A stretch of 64,000 bases of DNA from Floccularia luteovirens (GCA_009739215.1 VSJF01000009.1:62001-126000), one strand, 5' to 3'; counted from the first letter of the stretch, positions 50,442-63,779 are shown. The notes: generated by a model from the sequence alone, not told the origin. A program made the numbers and translations.

Positions 50442-53400
50442 TAGAGGGAGAAGTAGACGGAAGAGAAGAGGTTATAAAGAAATTAAAAGAGATTGTGACG
50501 ATGTGAAATAGATGATGGGGGAAGGGGAGAGAGCACTGTCCTTACTCGTTTGGTAACTTTTCAATCCAACCAAATGACAGCTGGCCGGCATTACCATTTC
50601 TCGGTCCGTCTTTTCGGGGTTACCGTTGCTCTCCGATTACGATCCGTTTCTGCCGCACTTTTTTCTTTTATTTTGCATGCAATGTCATTCTCACTGCCTG
50701 CAATTTGATCTGTTTGATATTGCACGTATCGTACTCCCTCACACCTTACTCTCTCCCTTCCTACATATTTCCGATACAGTACATTGATTTCATCACTTCC
50801 TTCCAGGCTGTGTCGATCACCGCCTCTTCTCTGCCATCTCCCCTTCAAGCCCGACGGTTCGACCCTGCATCCCCATCTTTCGTCATCTCAAATCTGCACA
50901 AAGTCCATGTACCCATATGTTCTTTGCGATTCTTTGCACCCAATACCGCCATTTAGACTATTTTTCTCCTCAACTCATTTCCGGTCGGACATTCAATCCC
51001 TTATCCATGAATCTGGCTCTCCCTTCCGGCCTTTTGGCTCCCAGCCATCAACTCAGCCATCACAAACGCATGCTATTTCTCAACTTCTTATTGAGATCTA
51101 GAACCTGAAATGTAAACGATCATCCCATCACCTATCACTCACAAAATGACATGGAAGCACCACACTCGGTGCAATTGGCTGTGCAAGCCAACCTTCCGTG
51201 ACACAAATACACACATTGCTGACTGAGTTTTTTCACGCGACGGACGCTATGAATCCCCTCCATATTCCCAGGTATAATACTAAATGTCTCTCACAGCCCT
51301 CCAGGATTGCCGCATGTATGCATTCCACATTTAGAATTCACTGAACCTTTCCTTCCCCTTATGATGGTCGGCAAGCCAACTTACCTTTTTGACCCAACGC
51401 TGTCCATGTACGCATCAATTTAGTAAGGCAGGTTCATCTAGATTCTTTGTTTCTGTCAAGTCATCCTGCTAAGTACTTAACACCAATGGTTCTTCCACTA
51501 GAACAACTGTGGAACCCGAAAGTGCGTTCACTAGCTACCAGGTTCATCATCTTCAGGTCATCATATCTCACGTCTTAATTGACCGCAGCAGGCCGAACAT
51601 CGGTTGGTAACTACCATATTACCCTATTTCTCTTCCTTCTTATCAATTCAGCAGTCAACCTGATAGTTAGGCTGCAGTTGAGGGGAGAGAGGGCGGAGGG
51701 CGGTGTTTACGAAACCAAGTAACCCCTCACCCCAATTAAGAAGCCTAGCCCTCGCCTGCTTCCACGTTCATCCCATAACTTGAATAAAGATAAGGTTGAT
51801 CGATCATCAAGAACAAAGTCGGCTTACCCTAGACCGAGATACAAACTCATCGGCTAAGTGAAGGTCTCGTTGCTACTGATTGGAAACATTAAACTGCTGA
51901 TGTTTAACGTTATCCATCAAAATTCAAAAACAAATCTCCCTTTACTATCTTGTCTCTATGACTCATGTTGGCTATCTACATACTATGCATCAGCATATGG
52001 AGCAGCCCCATCTCCGCATCACAACGTACGTCAACGTTGCTATCCATTGCCATCAATCCCATCAATATCCTCATCATAAGTAACCGCCGACGAACTCCCT
52101 CCTTCCCTCCCCACTCATCTTTCGGCTTTTTCCTTGTTTTTCCCACCGCTCGGCATCTAATTCCAATGCGTCAGTCCGCACTTTCATGCACCGGAGATGC
52201 GAAATGGTGGAATAGTATAATAGTGTGTGAGTTACTGATAAGAATGATCAAAAAAAAAAGAGTTCTTATATCCATTTCATTCAGATTTGATACATGTTAA
52301 GAACCCACACACTAACGTATATATCAGGTATGTTTCGACTTTTCAAACACGATCGGGCCTGGATGGATTGCGACACAATCCCATGGGCGTATGTATGCAA
52401 CTGTTGATTATAAAAAAGTCACCCCTCCCCCAACCGCATTAGTACAACCTGACCTGCCAGCATGAGTTTGGTCGAGATATTTTTGTGATATAGATCTTTT
52501 GGAGTGTATCACATGAACGTATGAGCTTGTTCTGCCAAAAAATATGAATGTGCTTCTTTTACCCTGTCAACTTCTATGACAGCGGAACGATAAACGACCG
52601 TATGCGAAAGATTCTGGTCGTAGGCGCTTCATGCCCTTTTTACTCACGATGGAAATAAGTCATACATATGTATATGGTGGGTGTGCGATAAGATATTGTT
52701 CGTTGCATACTTACATTCATCATCATATGTATCATAAAACATCTTCGCAATGAATGTAGCAACCAGATCTTTTTTTTCACATATTCGTTAATGGTTTATC
52801 AATACTTGGGGATGGAGTAACAAAATTGCGAAATCGGTACTTTTCTGTCACAAATTTCGCCAAAGGGGTGGATGGAAGAAAATGTCTACTCATTGTCACT
52901 GTTTTCTCAATATAGAACTCCGCGGTACCTCAATATATATTATATATAAATCAGTATCAACTCGTGCCCCTCATGCTTTCGAAGTTTGTTTCTAATTCAA
53001 TAAACAACCTGGTTGAGCAAAACAAAGGCATAATCTATGGACACCGATTCATGAAACCCGCGTACACGGGTATAATTAAAAAGTTAGCGGGGGAGGCGGT
53101 GATCCACGAGCCTCGCAAATAATCAATAATCAATAAATCAATAAATTTCCCCCCATCATCAAACAACTCAACGTCCAACGCCCAACCGTCCAACATCCCA
53201 ACACTCACAACACTATTTGTGCGGCCGCCATCATCATTTCTTGACACCAAAAAAATTTGAATAGACTTTTTGTTTGGTTGTCTCTTTGATTTCAGAAACT
53301 GAGTCTTAAGTCCGGTTACATATCTTTTCTGCATATGCTTTGTGCCAAGTCCCCTGAATTAGTTAGAACGTTTGCATCAAAAAAGTGGTTTCGAAGCACC

Positions 53401-55034
53401 GCCTCGCTATCTTTTTTTTTTCGTCACCCTTCCCGACATGTGCGTGTAATCTGTCAACTTCTGATCTAAAGGTTCCCCCCCCCCCCCACCCCACACCCCC
53501 CTCGTTTTTGGCTCCTCGGACTGCACTTCTAGGCGATATTAAATATTAAACATTCGCGTCCTGAATTGATATACATTTCATTTTTTTATTGAATGAATGT
53601 TCGGTGGTTAGAATTCGACGAAGAAAGTGTACCTTGTTATTTATGATGGGCGTGCCGCGCACATTGTCCGATAATCGTATTTATATATCGCCCGTAATTA
53701 AAATGAATGAGTACTTTTTACATAAAAACCCTTATTTGTATTACTCAGCTGAGCTTTGTTTTATCCGAGGGCATTGCTTACAAGTTACTGTTTTGTGAGA
53801 CTCAGTGTAACTACTATTACGCTTCCACCCCACTCAGGGCCTTTTCCCGCCAAGTGGACGCCCACTACGCTGTCCAGGTGCTGAGGCAGTTCTTCGGCTA
53901 GGGTAGCATACACATGGAGCACGAGTAGAACTGAGGAGGCTTATCCGCTTAAAAAAAATGATAAGAGTCTTTACGAACCTATGCCTCCTTTCAATATGGC
54001 GAACAAGATTCAACGCTCAGCATGCAATGCATACACAACAGTGTCTGTGCACGATGGCTGTGCATCCTGTATACCCCACATCAGAATCAAGGACTTTTCA
54101 ATTCTAAGCTTCCTCGGTAACCCCGACCTCTGGTGTTGGAACTCCATTTAAAATACTAGATCAGAAGAATGAAACGGTCCCCATCAGCTTACGTAGTACA
54201 ATAGAGCATGGTATTCATAGCGTCTATCACTGAATATCAAAGGTCACTTGCGGGGGGAGCGTGGCTTGGTAGCTCGACACTCTTGATTCCTTATTGTTGT
54301 TGAGCCCACACCGGATAGAATCACTGCAATGTGCTACAGTGAATTGCCAAACGAACACCACCGCAGATATCCGTGACCCAACAATCCGTGACGCCCGAAT
54401 TCCTGAAATATACCTTCCAGGCCTGATATACATACTGAATATGTAGGTTCCATCAGTTAGCAGGCGAAATCCAACCCTCTTTCAGGATAGTATTTATAGC
54501 ACATTACATACATATGCTGAATTTGATCAAGTACGTATAAAGTAAGTTACAAATATATTTCTCTATCATTGCCTCCGTAACAACTGTATGTAAACAACTC
54601 GGCGCGCCCGCAGCAGACGCGTCAGCAATGTATGTTCCATCGGCCCCCGGGAGTGAAGTAATACATACTTGCCTGAATTTTTGACCCTCCTGGCACCAGG
54701 GCTATTAATAAACATTGGGCGGAGAATTTTATTATAAGCGAGAGGTAAAGCAAAAAAAAAAACAATTATATACATCACACTGATAACTTGATTGTTTTTA
54801 AAGTTCAAGGTGTGTGTTTTGGTTTATCATTTCGTTTTGCTTTCTTTTCAGATTCTGATACTCCTCCTGATACTCCTCAAGTTTCCATTAACCCATGATT
54901 AACCCAATATCAACAAACCAACATCGCTACAACAGTTTTGTAAAAAGTAAATGGAGGTTGTTTCGATGAGTGCCATATGAAGAAGAGATGGAAAACCATA
55001 ACTATATGAAACGAGAGTACTACTGTTACATTTA
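50442..55034. other. 4.6 kb gene-free region upstream of STE12
   Basis: No gene supported. It holds long pyrimidine-rich stretches (50700-51100), a 13-C run (53475-53487) and a short GC-rich block (about 53815-53905). The length and position make it a candidate for an extended STE12 promoter or a long 5' leader, or for a non-coding transcript; none can be shown from sequence alone. Confidence 0.45.
53475..53487. repeat. poly-C tract
   Basis: Thirteen consecutive C, followed by A and more C-rich sequence. Length is unreliable in most assemblies. Confidence 0.9.
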
Positions 55035-56729
55035 CTACGACTCCTCTGGTGCGCCATCAGCCAAATTGATGTCTTCAACCCGTACAGTTTCACGAATGTG
55101 AAGTAGCATGCGTGTTGAGAATATCGCATGAAAGACTCGGTGCCAACTAAAGAACATTGAGAAATGTCTTTCTATAAGCAGGCTTACTCACGCTGATAGG
55201 ATCTGTGTGTACTCGCGCTGTATGGTTTGGAAAAAATCATTATTTTATGTAGGTGATGAACGCCGTAAATAAAGAACTTACAGGAGCCAAAACAAGTGTC
55301 AAGATATTGGCTAGGGTGATTACTACACAGAACAAAAGTTATCGGTGTTAGCGGTCAAAAAAAGTCTCTGAAACATGTAGGGGGACTCACGGAAGAGGTA
55401 AATAAAGTATGTTACCCCATCGCGATACAAGGCAATGATTAAAGCATTTTGTGAATGACGATATCGTTTGAACCCAGCCCACAGGGTAAGCACCATTGAA
55501 ACTTGGAATTTTCTTCATTAATGCATTCTTCGTTTGTAAAGCGTTCTGTCTTTCTTACCTGCTTCATATACCATTAACAGCAAAAAGTCTACAAATAGGA
55601 TAGAGCTTCCGGCTGTTTTATGGCATCCAAGTACCACGGCCGATGCGGGAATTCCATCTGTGGTAGGAGTAGGAAAAAAGGTGATTTTTTGTATTGTATC
55701 AAAACAATTACAACCTTACGTTTTACAGAACGAAGATAGATGATTAAAATCGCTAGGCAGGGTGTTATTATACACTTTTTGGAAAGTATTGAGATGCATT
55801 ATGTGAGGAGAAGAAAAGCTTATTATGGCTTACAGCATAGAATGACATTAGAAAAATGAGCATCTTCTTATTCAACCCCCAAAGAGCATACGTCCGAAGC
55901 ATAAGAATTGCTACCACGATTAGATCAATACATTGTCCCCTTAATATCATCGACAGAAGTACTTACCCTCCGCAACAATTAAACCAAATACCACGCCACC
56001 TATAGCAGTTTTTTAAATCTCGATGTATGGGTGAAAGAAGACACATAAAATTAGACTCACATGCTTCAGCAATATCGATCCTCGAGCAAAGCTACTCGTA
56101 AATCAAAATAAATTAAATTAGAATAGAATTAAAATAAGCAATCCCAGGGGGCACCCCTGGCAAAGAAGACTCTTAATTTACCTGAGGTGAAATGCCATGT
56201 GGCGACAGATCGTCTGTGAAAAAAAAAAGTTATCTAAACACAAGTGTCCAAATTCCACGGAGAAGATTCTATGCTTCTCACAGTATACTGACAGCGTGAC
56301 ATCGAAGAATGCAGGGTATCGAGATAGTAGATACAAGACTTGTGGGATGTTGATATCTGACACCCACATGTGTAGGACCTATGTGACAAATAAACTAAAA
56401 CCTTTGGCTGAGGTCTAGAATGAACTTACCTCCAGGTCCAACATTAGGATATAGTCAAAGATCTAATTGGCAAGTTAGCAAGATATACATCAATACATTT
56501 GCTCTGGACGCACCAGCACTACAAAAGCCGCGACTTTCCCAGAATGTACAATCAGCCTCGCACGTTTGTAGGAGTGGCGTTCAAAGACGTTTACCATTAG
56601 TGTACTATATACCCCCCCCCCCCCCCCACATTAGTACAACAATATATGGAGTTAAGATTCAATACTCACTCTGACGATCAAGGAACGGGAGGCGCTGACA
56701 ATGTCTTGCTCTGTGAGTCCGCTGCTCAT
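55035..56729 (-). CDS. DUF6533-family seven-helix membrane protein
   Basis: The start at 56729 (MSSGLTEQDIVSASRSLIVR) matches the family's soluble N-terminus. Next exons give IFDYILMLDLE (the D-Y-x-x-x-x-D-x-E motif of helix 1), INIPQVLYLLSRYPAFFDVT and LSVYCEKH (helix 2, the P-K/Q-x-L-Y/F-L-L-S-R-Y-x-x-F signature), GQCIDLIVVAILMLRTYALW followed by GLNKKMLIFLMSFYA (R-T-Y-A-L-x-G/x-N motif), further helices around 55250-55700, and the C-terminal FSTRMLLHIRETVRVEDINL with ADGAPEES-stop at 55035. Like DUF6534 genes it is cut into many short exons. A poly-C tract (56612-56627) lies in an early intron. Ligand and role are unknown. Confidence 0.75.
56612..56627. repeat. poly-C tract inside a gene
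   Basis: Sixteen consecutive C within the first long intron of the DUF6533-family gene. Confidence 0.9.
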
Positions 56730-57009
56730 GGCTGAAAAGAGGTTGTCAAGTTTGTATGTGGGCTTTCGGAACGAGGTGCCATGCAAGACTTATAATGAAC
56801 GTGAAGGGTTGAGGACTTACTATCAATGGGCCTCAATCAGATGGGACACACGGTGCCATAGTCATGAGGCATAGGTGTCAGTGGAATCCCTGTAGAAGCA
56901 GCGCAGGCTGCCAGTGTACATCACTTGTAAATTTGGACGTGATTTGATTTAGGGTTTAAAAGGATAGAATAGGCCCGAGGAGTTGCTTTCGATATCGTGT
57001 CCTGCAGTG

Positions 57010-57420
57010 TTCGTTGGGTTCAGAATTTCGTCATTATGGCTTGAGATTGTAGGACTGGTTACCTGGTAGTTGGTGCTTGACGTTGAATACGTTGAAAAAC
57101 ACAATGTTAGAGAACAGCTTTCTTGACGTCCGGCGCAAAGAATACCCATATCACCTTGTGATGACACGTCATTTCAATTCCTCCGAAATACCAAAATATT
57201 GTGGCAGATTTCATGATGATTTTTGGTTTGCATCAATCAAGGAAGAACATTGAAATAAAATAAGATATGTCATTGTCAAATCTGGCGCTGTTTGAACGGA
57301 AATAACAGTAATAGATGAGCGCTGAATCAGGAAACGAAAATCAGTGTTCAGAGTCTTCGTTTAATATATCTGACTTACTATGTGTAACCGTAGTCTAGTT
57401 AGTGGAGATGAAGATTTCGG
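57010..57420. repeat. diverged duplicate of the right window edge
   Basis: 57022-57140 and 57322-57412 match 63785-63915 and 63916-64000 in the same order and orientation, for example TTGACGTCCGGCGCAAAG (57123 and 63889) and GTAACCGTAGTCTAGTT versus GTATAACCGTAGTCTAGTT. About 180 bases present here (57145-57320) are absent from the right-edge copy. No clear coding frame spans either copy, so they may be exon/intron pieces of a membrane-protein gene continuing beyond the window. Confidence 0.7.
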
Positions 57421-59079
57421 AAGTGCTAGTGTCGTTATGTTAAAACCCCAACCATGGAGTTGAGAACCGAACTAATGATAGTACTGTTTATATTTCGAGG
57501 CTATGCTAGTGTTAGCGTCAAACCACTGTAAGGCCCATCATAGACGTGATGATCATAAGCCAAAATTCTTCACTATGGCAGACTTCTAAATGGTAAGATC
57601 TGTCGGTTGGTACATATGATATAAGGCAGTTACTAACTTGATTGGATACTATGATGCCTTACTTCATAAAAAAGAAATGTTGAACAATCCATATTGTGCA
57701 CTTTACAGTTTCCCTCCATTATCAATCAAAAACCTCAATACATTGAAATGATCACTCTCAACGATTGCAACGAACACTCACTGAAACTACTAGTATCTGG
57801 GGTATGATGGTCAATTAATTCCTTGAAAATGATGATGGAAACGACTCGAGAAGGTGAAAAAGTGACAACAATTTCGAATGGTTCATTGCAAATAGAACCA
57901 AACCCCAGCCAGCGCAATTGATATGAGGGGAGCAACAAAGTTATAGATGATTATATAGTGTTTTGAACAAAAAAATCATACATGTCAAAGCAAACAGCGC
58001 CAGAGTTGCTTACATGTTTCGGTAAACCGGCACGATTTTGTGAGTAAACGTCGACTTTGCTTCTAAATCCCATACACTGGCGACATCAACGCTTCAAAAT
58101 GCAAGAGTGTGTGAACATACAGGGTCCCCAGATTTATCCCGAACCTTGATTATATATGGCTTCACACGCGTCTGCCTGTTGACGATGGTAACAAGTTGGA
58201 AAACCAGCAAAATATTCGCAAGGAGAGAACGCTGAAGAGCACTCTATCTTTTCGTCTTGTTTTTATTTGTGTGAAGATATATACTGGTAATTCTTGACAT
58301 TCTTAACCATCAACTTAACGGCATATATATGTTGAATCATTAAATCCATTTATACAAGATGTACATCACGACTTATATAAATTCAGATTTTGTAGCATTA
58401 CACACAGGGAAACACCAGCTTGCAACACGCATGCCACGGAGTCGCCCTTGTCGCCACACTCCCTCCCATGCATCCTTGACGAGATGTTGCTGACAGGAAA
58501 CGCGTCTATAGAGCTCAGGAAGAACAATGAGCAGATCTGTATAAATGATGCTCCGAAGAGGAAAAGCAATACATGATGGCTAGAAAGAGCACTGGGGAAA
58601 GAAACCATGAGACACTACTGAAGAGTTCAGCGCATGTATTGAAATCAATACAAACGAATGGCGAGAAGTCTAAAGAGGTGTGGAAAATATATGGTGATAG
58701 GCTGCAGCTGATACCCTTACACGAGCGGACTGAAAGACAAAGAGGGATCAAACAGAGGAGCAATGAAGTAACCTACACCGGAGGGTTCGAATGTTTAAAG
58801 TTATCAGTCTGGACATTTGCTCTAGCTTTGATGTCTGAGGTACATAAGTCTCGTATGATGTTTTTCTGGCAGAGAATGTATCATGGCCACATCTTATGAC
58901 AATAATTGTTCAGGAGAGTTATTTAATTCCGTGTCTGAGTACCCGTTCCCGTATTCCTGAATTTTTAAACTATGACGGAACTGCTGTTTGATGTAGAGTT
59001 TCTGAGCCTTAAATAGCTCATCGGGGATAGATACTGCTATATACTTGTCGAAAAACAAGAATTGTCCTGTTAGTTGGCA
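57421..59079. other. 1.7 kb without a confident gene
   Basis: Short frames only, for example plus 58573-58899 (108 codons, Lys/Glu/Arg-rich, no motif). AT-rich background like that around the duplicated membrane-protein units. Confidence 0.4.
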
Positions 59080-61640
59080 GGTCCTACAGAATCGGATTAG
59101 AAATCAATTAATAATCCTAATCCCAAACCTTACCAACTGTAATCCGTACCGTGGCGATCATCAAGAGGAAGAATGTTGGTGGTCGTAGGATGAAACCAAA
59201 TGACTAGAACTTAAAATGGTTGTTATGATGAGCTACGGGTGGATTGGCGTGTGATGTACGTACGCGGTTATTATTGTTGCATGTCTGAAATGCAAAGGTT
59301 GTGAAGCAATGCCCGGTGTACCATGCTCGAACGTTGACCCCATCCCTTGCTTTTGCACGTATTTCCTTGAATTCAGTCTGACGCCTTTCGTAAGTTGCAA
59401 GCCAAAATATGACGATATAGAACTTTACACAGCTAGAATGGTGTTCGTGTACACTAGAAATAGTTTCAGCTTACATTCTGCATATTTTAGAGCTTTGCAA
59501 GGATCCACTTACACATGGAATGAATCATGATAGTACTTGGGTAAATAAGATTGCCGGGCATGATTACAACCTGTAAGATTAAGTAAAGATGTGGCGGTCC
59601 TGAGAAACTAGGAAAGCTTCGCACTAATATCATGCAAAAGATGCTGGAGGTACTAGAAAGAATAGATCATAATAGCTAGATGAAAATGAAGATGCATAAG
59701 AACTGACGTCGTCAACATTCCTGTCTGTACAGTATACCACACCAGCACATTTAGCATAGAATCAGTCCTACCATGAACAATTAATGCGTGAGACAGATTA
59801 TGTGTCATACGTGCATGTAAAACAGACCTGCTAACACCTGTTCTACTCCTGCGCAAACACCACACAAGCGATCCGGTAACCGCAATATCAAGAACGGCAT
59901 TCATTGAAAATGTCAAGGTTATAAGCCACTATTCACATCTGAGTTGTTAGAGAAGAATCTCGGAAAGAACGTCAGGTTTACTGCAATTTTGTGCACATTA
60001 CTGATCCTAAGTAATGTAATCCTTCGAGAACAAAATAATATCTTTAGTTGGTCCAGATAATGTAAGTGTATGAACATACGATTTGATGCTGAATGCTGTA
60101 CAGCCATTTCAGCAGAGATAAACAGTAGCATGCAACTCGGTGACTTACCGAATACTATTCCTGTTGATAAATACTCTCAGTATGGAATAAGTAGAATGTA
60201 ATGGTTCAAATACCACCGTGTGTCACTAATAATATAACCTTGGTGGTCAGTGTAAGTAAAGTTGTTTCAAATATCAAGGAAATGATATGATACCAGAAAT
60301 ATTATAACCACCATATCCTTCTTGTCCCTCCTTACTGAACATCTGGTATAGAGCGAAATATGAGATTTGGGGTATAAACACATACATATATAGAGTCTCC
60401 GAATGTAGAATCTACGATGGTTATGTCAATATAATCACAACGAACAAATTAGAATGTATTCATACCCGTTTGCCATCACCTCTACCAAAGCCTGTCACAT
60501 CAAAAATCATAAAAGAGACAAAGAACCATCAAGAAGTACAAAATACCATAGTAAGGTTTACGGCCTTCAATATATCAGTAAAGAAGAATCTCAGTGACAG
60601 CAATGAGACAACTTACACCTGGTGGCCTTCAAAGTATAATGTAGTCATTATATGGTGACACAAATATATCCAATGAAATCATCATCCCATAATATCAAGA
60701 GCTGGAACATTCGTATGATGGAGAATTTCATCTGTATAGCTGCATAAAGTCATCAAAATTCTGAATAGTTATATGATTACGTGCAATTAACCTTGCATGT
60801 ATGCTTGCAATGATATGCACAATATCGAGCACCCTGGAGGACATCAGCTATCACAGGTAATATAAAGTAAATCCCCCAAGTCACCAAAGAATAGCTACCT
60901 GTGGCAAGAATTAATCAATTATGATTGGTTGAAGCCGCATGATGATACGTCACATACAAAAGACTTCAGCTGTTTTGTATCATGGTGAGAATAAAAACGG
61001 AAATAGCGATAGGTTTGGCGTGTCATCAATCCAAATAACCTAAGAGTGTCAATCGGGAAGAGTAAACATGGGATGGAATAGGGGGAACACGAACTGACAT
61101 TGACCCAATGAATGTTGCAATCAAAAAGGAGCCGTTTCCATCTCTGACTGGTTGAAACGATTCATGAACGGGTTGAAGGGCTTGGTCCATTTTTTGTGAA
61201 TGGGATTTTGTACTACGTTTGAATGGGTTCCTAGAAGGTGGAGACTTTTTTGCATAGGGTCTAGGCAGTTATAAAGGATCCAATAAGTATTATTAGATAT
61301 AAAGATCATATGTGGGTCCTGATGAACAAACGCAATGATCCATAATGAAGGCAGCTGTTCCACACCCATGGATTTGTTCAGTCAAGACTAGAAGTTCGGC
61401 CTGAGTCTGGGCTAGATTGTTTATACCCGGGATTCAAAAGATGATACCATGGCTCGTTCACAAATTAGACAGGCAGTGAAAACGCGGCTGTTTTATTGCA
61501 AAATACTAGGGCGAGAAAAACATATCATTGATGACTCCGATGATCAGTACAAGCTGTGTTCATAACGCATCCAGTGGTCCCCCCCCCCTCAGCAGGACGT
61601 GTGTAGGAACACACCTACTTAGTTATATATATATGTAAAC
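59080..61640. repeat. duplicated unit, copy B (gene plus promoter)
   Basis: Counterpart of 32640-35270 in the same orientation, about 26 kb away. Introns, 3' flank and promoter align by eye. Copy B holds about 140 extra bases near 59160-59320 and a 10-C run (61579-61588) in the promoter region. Confidence 0.75.
59233..61190 (-). pseudogene. DUF6534-family gene, copy B, probably inactivated
   Basis: The start at 61190 (MDQALQPVHESFQPVRDGNG) and later exons parallel copy A: LFGLMTRQTYRYFRFYSHHD, MNAVLDIAVTGSLVWCLRRS with RTGVSRS, VVIMPGNLIYPSTIMIHSM, and RLNSRKYVQKQGMGSTFEHG ending HHTPIHP-stop. The small exon that reads PQLIVTSSR in copy A is altered at 60895-60935: all three frames contain a stop before its donor. 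Unless this exon is skipped or another splice is used, the protein would be truncated after helix 1-2. Other exons look well kept, so any inactivation is recent. Confidence 0.55.
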
Positions 61641-62781
61641 CTACTTATGGTGAGTGGGACTAATTCATCAGTTCTAGATTGAGCGCAGAGCTGGGAAAAT
61701 CTTTGGAATCCAGCATATGAATCCCTATTGGGCATGGTGGTGAGACTATTACCTACTGATTTAATCAGCTTAGCGGCATATATATGAAATGGATGCTCAA
61801 GACACCACTGATAGAAGACGCACTCACGAATCAAATTCGAACTTCATTTTGATTCGGCTAGTTCCTGACTACTACTGCTCCAACTTCCCTACTTTCTCGA
61901 ACAAGTTAGCAAGTTCAAACGCACTTTCTGCCGGAACTCCCACAACCCCAAATGTAGAGCTAGTAATTATAGCAGCGTGCAACCAATTAACAGGGAATTT
62001 TAAGAGAGAGAGCTTGGGAGGTGGAACAAGCCGAACAAGACGATACAGAGCATAGTGCCATAAAAGCGCGTGCGTTTGCAAGGAAGAAACTCTGTCGTAG
62101 AAGAGGTCAGACGGAAGGACTAAAAGAGATGAGGAATCAATTAACCACAACTCTCCCCAGGCTTGGACTCTCCCGTGTGAAGGAGAGTTCCAAGACAACG
62201 CCACGTTGATCATCAACGTCGTGGGAATAATTCAACACAAAGATAAGGTGTAATAATGTTCAGAACGTTCAACGTCCAGTAAGATTGTTGACGCATTGCT
62301 GATGCAAAAGAGTGCAGTTATTCATGAATATTTGAATCACTAGTTACGCATAGAAAATAACCAAGTTGCTCAATATTGTTACTTTTTTGAATGCATTATT
62401 CAGCTGACGTACCTGGACTGGATATTAGCTTTATCTGTTCTCTTTGGATGTTTCCAGATTACATTTTGTTACGTTCATTAATTAGCACAAAGAAAACAAG
62501 AGGAAATGAAAGTACAAGAGAGGATATCGCGAATCAGGTACAGGCACTTACAATCATTGTGAAAAATACGTTAGAGATGGCTTGCAGTATAGTCAGACGG
62601 TAGTCATTCCTGCCATCTCATCTCTTGTTTGTTCATCTTTCATTTTTTCATTACGCTCCCCCGCCCCACAACGTTGCCCAGCATCACATCGATCCGAACT
62701 CACATCATGGTCCCTCATAATGTTTATTCCTGTCATAACATCTCTACATCTCCCACATTCACCCCCCAAAAAATCTGAATC
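61641..62781. other. 1.1 kb without a confident gene
   Basis: Overlapping frames on both strands at 61789-62216 (plus 88 and 62 codons; minus 114 codons) are moderately protein-like, but I cannot say which strand, if any, is coding. No family recognised. Confidence 0.35.
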
Positions 62782-63540
62782 CTACCTCCCGCCACTTAGT
62801 TCAGCACCACTTGCAGGAGGTAGAGGAGGTATAGAAATATTGTTCTCAACAGCTGCTTTTTGCATCACGGTCTGCAGGGAGCTATCGACTGCTGATCCTG
62901 CATCTGCATATTTTGGACCCGGGGCAAATTCTGACTAGGAGGAAGAGATTGACTTGGACCTGCCAAGCCTATGGTATGAACGTGTTTGGGTTTTGATGGG
63001 AATATAGACTGTTTTTGGTGGCGCTGAGAGCTGCTAGTAAGTCTGGAACCTTGGGATCGGGTGATGCTTTTTTGGTGTCTGGTGGCTTTAATACTTTGTT
63101 CGATTTAGTCTCCTTTCCTTCATGCTCATCTGGGCATTTTCTTTTCCGTGACTTCGATGTGGAGGAAGGGGGACTATCATCTTTGGGCAAGTTACACATG
63201 GGTTCTTTTCTAGCCTCTGGCCTCACGCTTGGTCTGGATGAAATCTAACATCTTCTTGCCAACCATCTTCAATCGGATATCCATGCCAACTTGCCTCACG
63301 CCATTACTCGTGAGAGTGGATAATTGTCGGAGCGTCGGCTTGTTTTTGTAGACAGACATCAACTCGAGCGACAAATTCCACAGGGGAGACTTTTCGACAG
63401 AATTTTGAATGCCATTTTCAAATTTTCGTCCCGTATGAGTTCTGTAGATGTGTCATACGTGGCCTTGGATTTGATGATAAGTGAATCAAAGCTCTTCGTC
63501 CTTGTAAGAAATTTCTTAGTTGCGTATTGATACTGAAGGT
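62782..63540 (-). CDS. uncharacterised, Lys/Ser/Pro-rich protein pieces, exon model unresolved
   Basis: Several stop-free minus-strand blocks look coding. About 63230-63400 reads MSVYKNKPTLRQLSTLTSNG then VGMDIRLKMVGKKMLDFIQT. 62969-63226 reads KEPMCNLPKDDSPPSSTSKS followed by a basic RKRKCPDEHEGKETKSNK segment that could be a nuclear localisation signal. 62782-62934 reads SAVDSSLQTVMQKAAVENNI then PPLPPASGAELSGGR-stop. The blocks lie in different phases and I could not join them with standard introns, so this may be a fast-evolving gene or a decayed one. No domain is recognised. Confidence 0.35.
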
Positions 63541-63779
63541 CTTCAGAGAAGGGCTAAGCAAAAACGTATCCGTTCTCATAAATTTGTGTATAGATGGGAT
63601 CTGGGGAATATTCTCTAGGTGCTCAAAGAAGAAACGATGTGATTTGATCGTGTAGAGAAAGTCTAATGAGCTTGTTGATAAAACATGTGTTTGCGCCTAT
63701 GGCTCAATGTTAAATGAACGCTCCAACATCGTAACAATTCGTGGGGACTCTGTGAAATATTCTACTATACATGGTTCGT

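Noticed and set aside
56612..56627. Poly-C tracts as possible telomere-like or regulatory elements
   Set aside because: They are pure mononucleotide runs without a repeat unit and one lies in an intron; slippage is the simplest explanation.
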